Under the pieces are notes generated by a model. That model saw nothing but the letters and a program-made list of their open reading frames with translations. It did not search any database and was not told the DNA's origin. From Trogon surrucura (Eukaryota; Chordata; Aves; Trogoniformes; Trogonidae), in NCBI GenBank assembly GCA_020746105.1, contig CM036622.1, positions 11,146,487 to 11,210,486 on the forward strand: a DNA stretch of 64,000 bases, written 5' to 3'. Of this stretch, positions 62,201 through 64,000 are shown piece by piece. Numbering within the stretch: the stretch's first letter is position 1; every line of letters begins with the position of its first letter. Both the position numbers and the translations under genes were made by a program.

Positions 62201-64000
62201 TATTTCTGTACATGTAACACAAGTGGGATTAAGAAACAAGCGGTTTCTCTGATAGCAAAAACTGAAATAGTCATACTCATGTTATCCCCCTCCACAACTT
62301 ACATGACCACTTCTTTTGCAGCTTTTGTTCCCAAGGGAAGCCCACTTTAACCCAGTGGCTGCTTGTGAGGCCCACCTTTCTCCTTTCTCTGCAGCTTTCA
62401 GCTCCAATGCCAGGGACCTGACAAGATTAATAGCTCTTTCATGAAGTCACGTAAAACACATTGTGAGGGGTGCTGAGTGCCCTCCACTCACTGGATAAGG
62501 CCAGTAGAAAACTAGAAAAAAGTGTACAAAACAGAGAGCAGGAGAGTAGACTAGAGAAATTTCATGGTGTGCTTTCCTTGTTGTCACAGTCTTTTCTCCA
62601 GATCCATCACTCATGGCTGTGTACGGCAGGAGGCAGAGCTGTATGGTCAAACCTGACCTGGTGTTTTTCTATTCTTAGACAAAACCACAGTTCAAAGAGA
62701 ACTATTTCACAGGAGATGTTTCACTGCAATTATATGAGCTTCATTGTAACTAATATGAGCAGACATTCACATAGGAAATAAACCAGTGTTTATTAACAGC
62801 CATATTTCAGTGAGGTGCAAACTTTGAATTTTTAAAGACTTCTTCTCGAAGCAATTCTACCACCACTGTTGAGTCTGAACGAGGAGTATGGAAGAACTGA
62901 AGACACAGCTCAGAGCATGATTCATGTCAATAAGAACTTCAGTTCTTTGACATCAAGACAATAGACCCAGAAATAACTTCTATTGCTATGACATAGCAGT
63001 AACTGCCAAAATCCATCAGGAATGAACCTGCATCTCACATTTAGCTGTAGTGGGCATTAGTACAGAAAAAGCTAAAAAACAACCCAAATCTTAAAGGACA
63101 AATGTATTGAACAGCAATTACTGCACTTTTACAAGGCCAGAGCCTCTGTTTAAAACTGAATGCAAAGATGACAACAAAGATCCAAAGAAGCTGTCATGCA
63201 GCTTGTAGCCACCCTGACTGAGAAACCCAGTAGCTGGGTGGCTGAGCTAGAACACATTTGTTAAAAGCATTCCCAGGGATTTGTCACTTCTCCTTGTGAA
63301 CTGTTCAATGATTAATTACTGTCGCTGTCACCAAACAGCATTCCTATTTCCCTCACTTGAATTTTTCAGGCTTCACAGTTGAACACTAGAAGGAGACTGG
63401 AGCTTGCAGCTCTGCTATGCTAAAGGGCTGGCCAGTCTCAGGCATGTTCTCCCATCATAATCAGGTCTGCTCTTCACCTTCTCTTTGGAAAGCCAGCTGA
63501 CTGGTGCTTCCTCAGCATTGCTCTTCAGCTATGTTTTCCACACCCCAAGATCATGTTTGTGCAGCAGGATGCCACTGGCATGGTTAGGCCAGGTAGGGTG
63601 GGGAGAGAGGGCTGCCTTTGGCCAACGTATGGGTACTGGCAGAAGCTCCAGAGTCAGTGTTCCAGCAGTAAAATTACACTTCTGCTGGTGTAATCTGTCT
63701 ATAGCTGTCCAAAGCACATTGTTACCTGTGACAGTTGCATGCATGTGATGAGTGCTTTCCAAGTTGCAGTTTTTACGGGTATCACTAACATAGACCCAGT
63801 GCAGTTGGCAAAAACACTCCTGGAAATTTATGCAGGATCACATCCAGCTTTCTAATGTGCGCATATCTCTAAATATCAAAGCTAGCCACCTTATCCTGAA
63901 AGTAACACTGAGACATCACCAGTGCTAAGGAGGAGAGTTAGGATATTGATGTGCAAATGAGCAGACTGGTTGAAATCTCAAGTTAACTCTAATTTAAAAG
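59206..64000. other. Non-coding stretch to window end, no recognised gene
   Basis: Frames of up to 103 codons (62470-62781) lack domains and are contradicted by antisense frames. No interspersed repeat recognised. Confidence 0.5.

Noticed and set aside
1-64000. tRNA genes, CRISPR arrays, bacterial promoters or operons
   Set aside because: No B-box-like ggttcgaatcc with a cloverleaf, no spaced identical repeats and no prokaryotic gene organisation. The CR1 content shows an avian-type genome.

Overview
The window looks like non-coding DNA from a bird genome. The main evidence is a set of CR1 LINE fragments with the typical avian 3' end: tandem 8-bp ATTCTATG-type units, read on the minus strand as repeated 'atcatagaatcatagaa', next to a 'ttggaagggacctta'-like stretch. 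The sequence is AT-rich, has few CpGs, has many stops in all frames, and carries homopolymer runs and short microsatellites, as in an intergenic desert or very long intron. I found no bacterial operon, rRNA or tRNA gene, CRISPR array, or recognisable multi-exon gene.

Layout. 0-6 kb: a diverged 92-bp direct repeat in two copies 1.86 kb apart, a 14-G run, a small CR1 tail and a very old possible LINE fragment. 6-13 kb: unremarkable apart from a 212-codon chance-looking open frame (6.06-6.70 kb) and a 20-bp tandem duplication. 13.03-13.45 kb: the first substantial CR1 fragment (minus strand), with part of its ORF2 still open. 15.4-16.2 kb: a pyrimidine-rich stretch with overlapping open frames. 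18.1-18.4 kb: a local CpG cluster. 20.2 kb and 27.9 kb: two more minus-strand CR1 tails. 27.5, 33.4 and 33.85 kb: perfect or near-perfect short tandem duplications. 29.37-29.49 kb: a hairpin beside two tetranucleotide arrays. 35.4-35.9 kb: the best preserved CR1 fragment (plus strand, GC-rich, with about 140 codons of ORF2 open). 39.3 kb: a degraded MIR-like SINE. 40.9-41.3 kb: a dense cluster of homeodomain, CCAAT and octamer motifs, the best candidate regulatory element. 48.1 kb: a CR1 tail. 49.0-49.4 kb: a strongly purine-skewed tract. 51.0-51.3 kb: an open 297-nt block bounded by good splice-like signals, the only candidate exon I would test. 55.3 kb: a 13-bp-arm palindrome. 59.1 kb: a second AT-rich homeodomain-type motif cluster.

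No set of genes here works together. The content is decayed retrotransposons, replication-slippage products and possible long-range regulatory DNA. I saw no convincing new biological system. The items most worth checking are the 51.0-kb candidate exon, the 41-kb motif cluster, the 1.3/3.2-kb repeat pair and the 55.3-kb palindrome. All comparisons with repeat families are from memory of their consensus sequences, without a database search.
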